Shown here piece after piece: positions 61,093-64,000 of a stretch of 64,000 nt of DNA (positions are counted from its first letter, which is position 1; every line of letters starts with the position of its first letter). The translations under genes and the position numbers were made by a program. This DNA comes from Acanthochromis polyacanthus (taxonomy: Eukaryota; Chordata; Actinopteri; Pomacentridae). The notes under the pieces were generated by a model. That model was not told the DNA's origin. It worked only from the letters and a program-made list of their open reading frames with translations, and searched no databases. Location: assembly GCF_021347895.1 (NCBI RefSeq), contig NC_067120.1, forward strand, positions 11,641,361 to 11,705,360. The letters are read 5' to 3'.

Positions 61093-61204
61093 TGTCTTCC
61101 TTCCCTCTGCTGCCTCTGAAGCCATGGACTAGAGCTGCGTCTGGTCCTGACAGTCCTGTGGTCATCAGATGGCTTCTCAGCAACCCTCAGCGAAAATACA
61201 GAAT
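61093..61204 (+). CDS. Candidate internal exon of the plus-strand gene
   Basis: Pyrimidine-rich acceptor TTTCATCCCCAG and donor AAT|GTACGT bound 112 bases. With one base from the previous exon they are fully open: V, then SSFPLLPLKPWTRAAS, GPDSPVVIRWLLSNP and QRKYR, ending in phase 2 (AT). The other two frames contain stops. This is the best-looking exon of the 40-64 kb region. Protein family not recognised; the gene would continue beyond the window. Confidence 0.45.
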
Positions 61205-64000
61205 GTACGTTGTCATGTTCAGCTGCTAGATGACATTAATCGGATTAGGCCGGGCATATTTTATAATTTTATCATAAACAAATCCCATGAAAAGACCGAA
61301 AACCAACAATGAAGCAATCCTATTAGGAAGTTGTTGCTTGTGTAGCCAAAGCCTGATTTATAACTCTGTGCCACAGACACCCACTGTTGTCTAAAAACTA
61401 TTAAAAACACATCAGTGAGCAACACTGCTGCTCTGGGTAACGGGTCCCTTCATTATAATGGACACAGCAGTTTTTGTTGACTAAACCGAGGACCCCCTGT
61501 ATAGAGTATTTCAAACTGACTCCACCTGCAGCAGCAGTAACAAGCTGCTGACACACTGATGCTTCACTATGAATAATCTAATGATGTCAGATAAATTAAT
61601 GATCTGATAATAATAATCATTTATCATAATGTGTCAGTCAGAGGGTCAAGGTGTTGTTTCCTTGAACACTTTACATATGTTTTGCCACTAAAAATGATGT
61701 AGCAGGAGTATTTTCCTGCTGCTGTATTAGTACTTTTACTGAAGTTAAAGATCTGAATCTTCCTTCTACCACTTTATGTTCTGCATGTAAAACTTTTTTT
61801 TCCACAAAGTAACTGTCTTAAGCTGTTAAACAAATGTAGTATAGTAAAAAAATACAGTATTCACTTCTGTAATGTAATGGTGCAAACATACTATATGTAA
61901 CAAAATGAAATAATATTAAATGTGCATAGTTACATTTCATTTCTGCTACTAATACCAGTGAAATTGTCAATATGTACTGGTATTCCTTATACTATTCTAT
62001 ATATCTGAGCATTACAATTGAATGTTGTTAATTTTTAGATATTTTTTAGCCTCTTTTGAAAACAAAACCCCAAAGAAACATTTTTTCAGCTTTAGGAGGA
62101 GGAGTTTAAAGTTGCAAAAGACAAAAATATCAACATTGTTCAGTCATTTCTTTAAATTCTTTAACAATAAGATCATTGTGGCAGCCTCACCTTCTAACAT
62201 GAGACATTTTTAATCTGACACTGTTTTCTGTAATGCCTTCACATTTCCTAGAAGCCTGATACATACATAATCACTGTAATTATTAACCGAAAGCTGGATA
62301 GTCTGAGGTTCCCCTGGCCCACGTGATTTTACGTCAGACACAAAAACTTGCATCGGGGTGTTTCTGAGTCATAATTGCCTCCCACAGGGAAGGTGATCAG
62401 AATAGGGTTGTTCATAAAGGAAGAGATGAGGTCATGGTTTATAATGTTCACCTATTTCTGTGTCTCGCTCGACACCTCTAGACTTTTTGCTCTGCAAAGC
62501 AATATTTGGATTCTCTCTTGATGGGCAGCCTGTTATTCTGCACTGAGCTAAATGTCCACCCCTGGAGTGTAATTATGAACACATGTACTGTCCCTTCAGA
62601 AGACAAATACCTGAGATTGGATTTCCTTTAAGAGGTGTCCCAAAACTGAAATAATCAGTTTACCTTTTGGTCTGTAAAGATGTGTTGCAGATATAAAGAT
62701 CCAAGTAAAGAGAAAACTGTCTTCCTCGGAGATAAAGTCATTTTGGGCTCAGCAGCTAGAATCTCATAATATCTGGTGAACTTTGGTCCTAACTGCTGCT
62801 GTTGTCCAACTTCTGTTTCCGGTGCTTCACTTCTCTCAGTACAATGATGCACATGCAACACAATGCAAATGGTTGACAGTAACTAGGTCAGCTAAACTAC
62901 AGCTTAAGTGCAGCTTTGACTCATTAATAATGCATATGATAAAGACTGAAGTTGCTGGGTCTTGAACAAAGATATTTTTCTCTCTGATGCTAACAATCGA
63001 GACTCGCTCGGCTGCATTTTTTCATGTCGTGAACCTTTAATTTTCATGTGATGATAACACTGACTGAGAGGACATTTCCAGTCTGAGATGTCGTGGTCAG
63101 TGAGCTCTGCCACGATGTGCTCTGTCAGAGTAATCCACCAATATTCCTCAGCCTCGGAAGCAGGAAACAACAGCATTTGTGTCTGTCGGTTCACCACACC
63201 GAGCCGAGACCTGATGGACCGTCATGTCATGTTGCACTCCGAGGGTTAGAGTCTGTCTCGTGCTCACTGCTCTGAGGCATGGGCATTCACTGCTCTATCG
63301 GTCAAAGCCACAGATCTTAGCAGCCTTCCAACCTCTGGTCTGCACACAGAGGCCCGGTGTCAGAGTCTCGAACCCGTAGGTGTTTGTTTCTTCACTGCTC
63401 TGTGCTCCATCACCCACACGGCCTCAAGTGGAATGAAAACTATGCATGGACTCATTCATTCCATGGGCCGAGGGAGGGAACGCGTCTTAGTTGTGTTGTT
63501 TATCACCTAACAAGGCGACGCTTGTTGATCATTAGAGCCCTGGTGCTATATAGCTGTGATTATAAACCTGCTCTGCAGATAGGATCATACTCAATAACAT
63601 CACACTGAGTTACCTGATGCCAAAAACAGTCACAAGGCATTCTTCCTGGCTGTCCAACTCGGAGACTTGGCGCGGCCCAGAAACTGGATCGGACCCAGAG
63701 ACCCCTGGTTGACACCCGGTGGCAGGAAGAATTTTAGTGTTGTTATGATCATGGGCAGTGGGCCAAAGGCTTTGGAGTAAGCAGGTGTGTCCTGGACGTG
63801 ACCGCTGGCTGTGTTGTTAGTATTACGTCTTAGATGCTGGATATTATGTTGTGACTGTTCGCAAGTGCTGGGAGGAGTGCTGGGAGTGGATATGGGAGTG
63901 CTAGTCACCGTTCTATGAACTATCAGCTCTATGAAGCATTACACATCAGCACAAGCAGGCTGAGACTGGGATTAAATTAAGAGACAGCAGCAGTCCAGTG
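61205..64000. other. Intron-like DNA to the end of the window
   Basis: An AT-rich open block at 62037-62213 follows an acceptor-like TTTTTAG and is phase-compatible, but it is low-complexity Lys/Phe-rich and not convincing. No other exon or repeat recognised. Confidence 0.35.

Noticed and set aside
62037..62213. Open block after TTTTTAG, phase-compatible with the exon at 61204
   Set aside because: Low-complexity AT-rich Lys/Phe translation with a weak acceptor; more likely chance.
1..64000. tRNA, rRNA, microRNA or CRISPR features
   Set aside because: None recognised by eye; a tRNA-like head occurs only as part of the SINE. A covariance-model scan would be the decisive check.

Overview
The window reads as nuclear DNA of a ray-finned fish, probably a percomorph-type teleost. 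It is AT-rich, has GT-AG spliced genes with short introns, carries fish-typical mobile elements (hAT and Tc1/mariner remnants, a tRNA-like SINE, LINE 3' tails), and encodes a clear vertebrate BNIP2 and GCNT3. No prokaryotic, CRISPR or rRNA/tRNA features were seen.

Layout. 1-6.4 kb is intergenic with AT-rich, possibly regulatory DNA. 6.8-16.6 kb (+) holds a complete BNIP2 gene: 11 coding exons, 468 codons with or 456 without a 36-nt microexon, plus an N-terminal extension upstream of the canonical Met. GCNT3 (18.07-19.46 kb, -) is an intronless coding exon lying tail to tail with BNIP2, and the gap between them holds a good CTCF-like site. 19.5-22.0 kb is transposon debris that includes a SINE nested in a MITE-like element. 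22.06-37.01 kb (-) holds a 16-exon gene whose phases all match and sum to exactly 960 codons plus stop: signal peptide, furin-like Cys-rich repeats, one transmembrane helix, and a cytosolic tail resembling that of the membrane-bound isoform of PCSK5, but no protease domain. 37.8-39.9 kb (-) holds a small two-exon gene (75 aa). It shares a GC-rich divergent promoter with a candidate + strand gene whose first exon ends at 40095 and whose phase-compatible exons lie at 44.9 and 61.1 kb. 40-64 kb is otherwise intron-like, with transposons and a 0.4 kb pentanucleotide satellite.

BNIP2 (BCH-domain Rho/Cdc42 signalling and kinesin adaptor) and GCNT3 (mucin core 2/core 4 O-glycan branching in the Golgi) are neighbours by conserved synteny, not by pathway. 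From memory, human has the convergent order GCNT3 - GTF2A2 - BNIP2; here GTF2A2 is not found between them. The most unusual locus is the protease-free PCSK5-like receptor. All splice models were made by eye from consensus sites, reading phase and homology, without transcript data.
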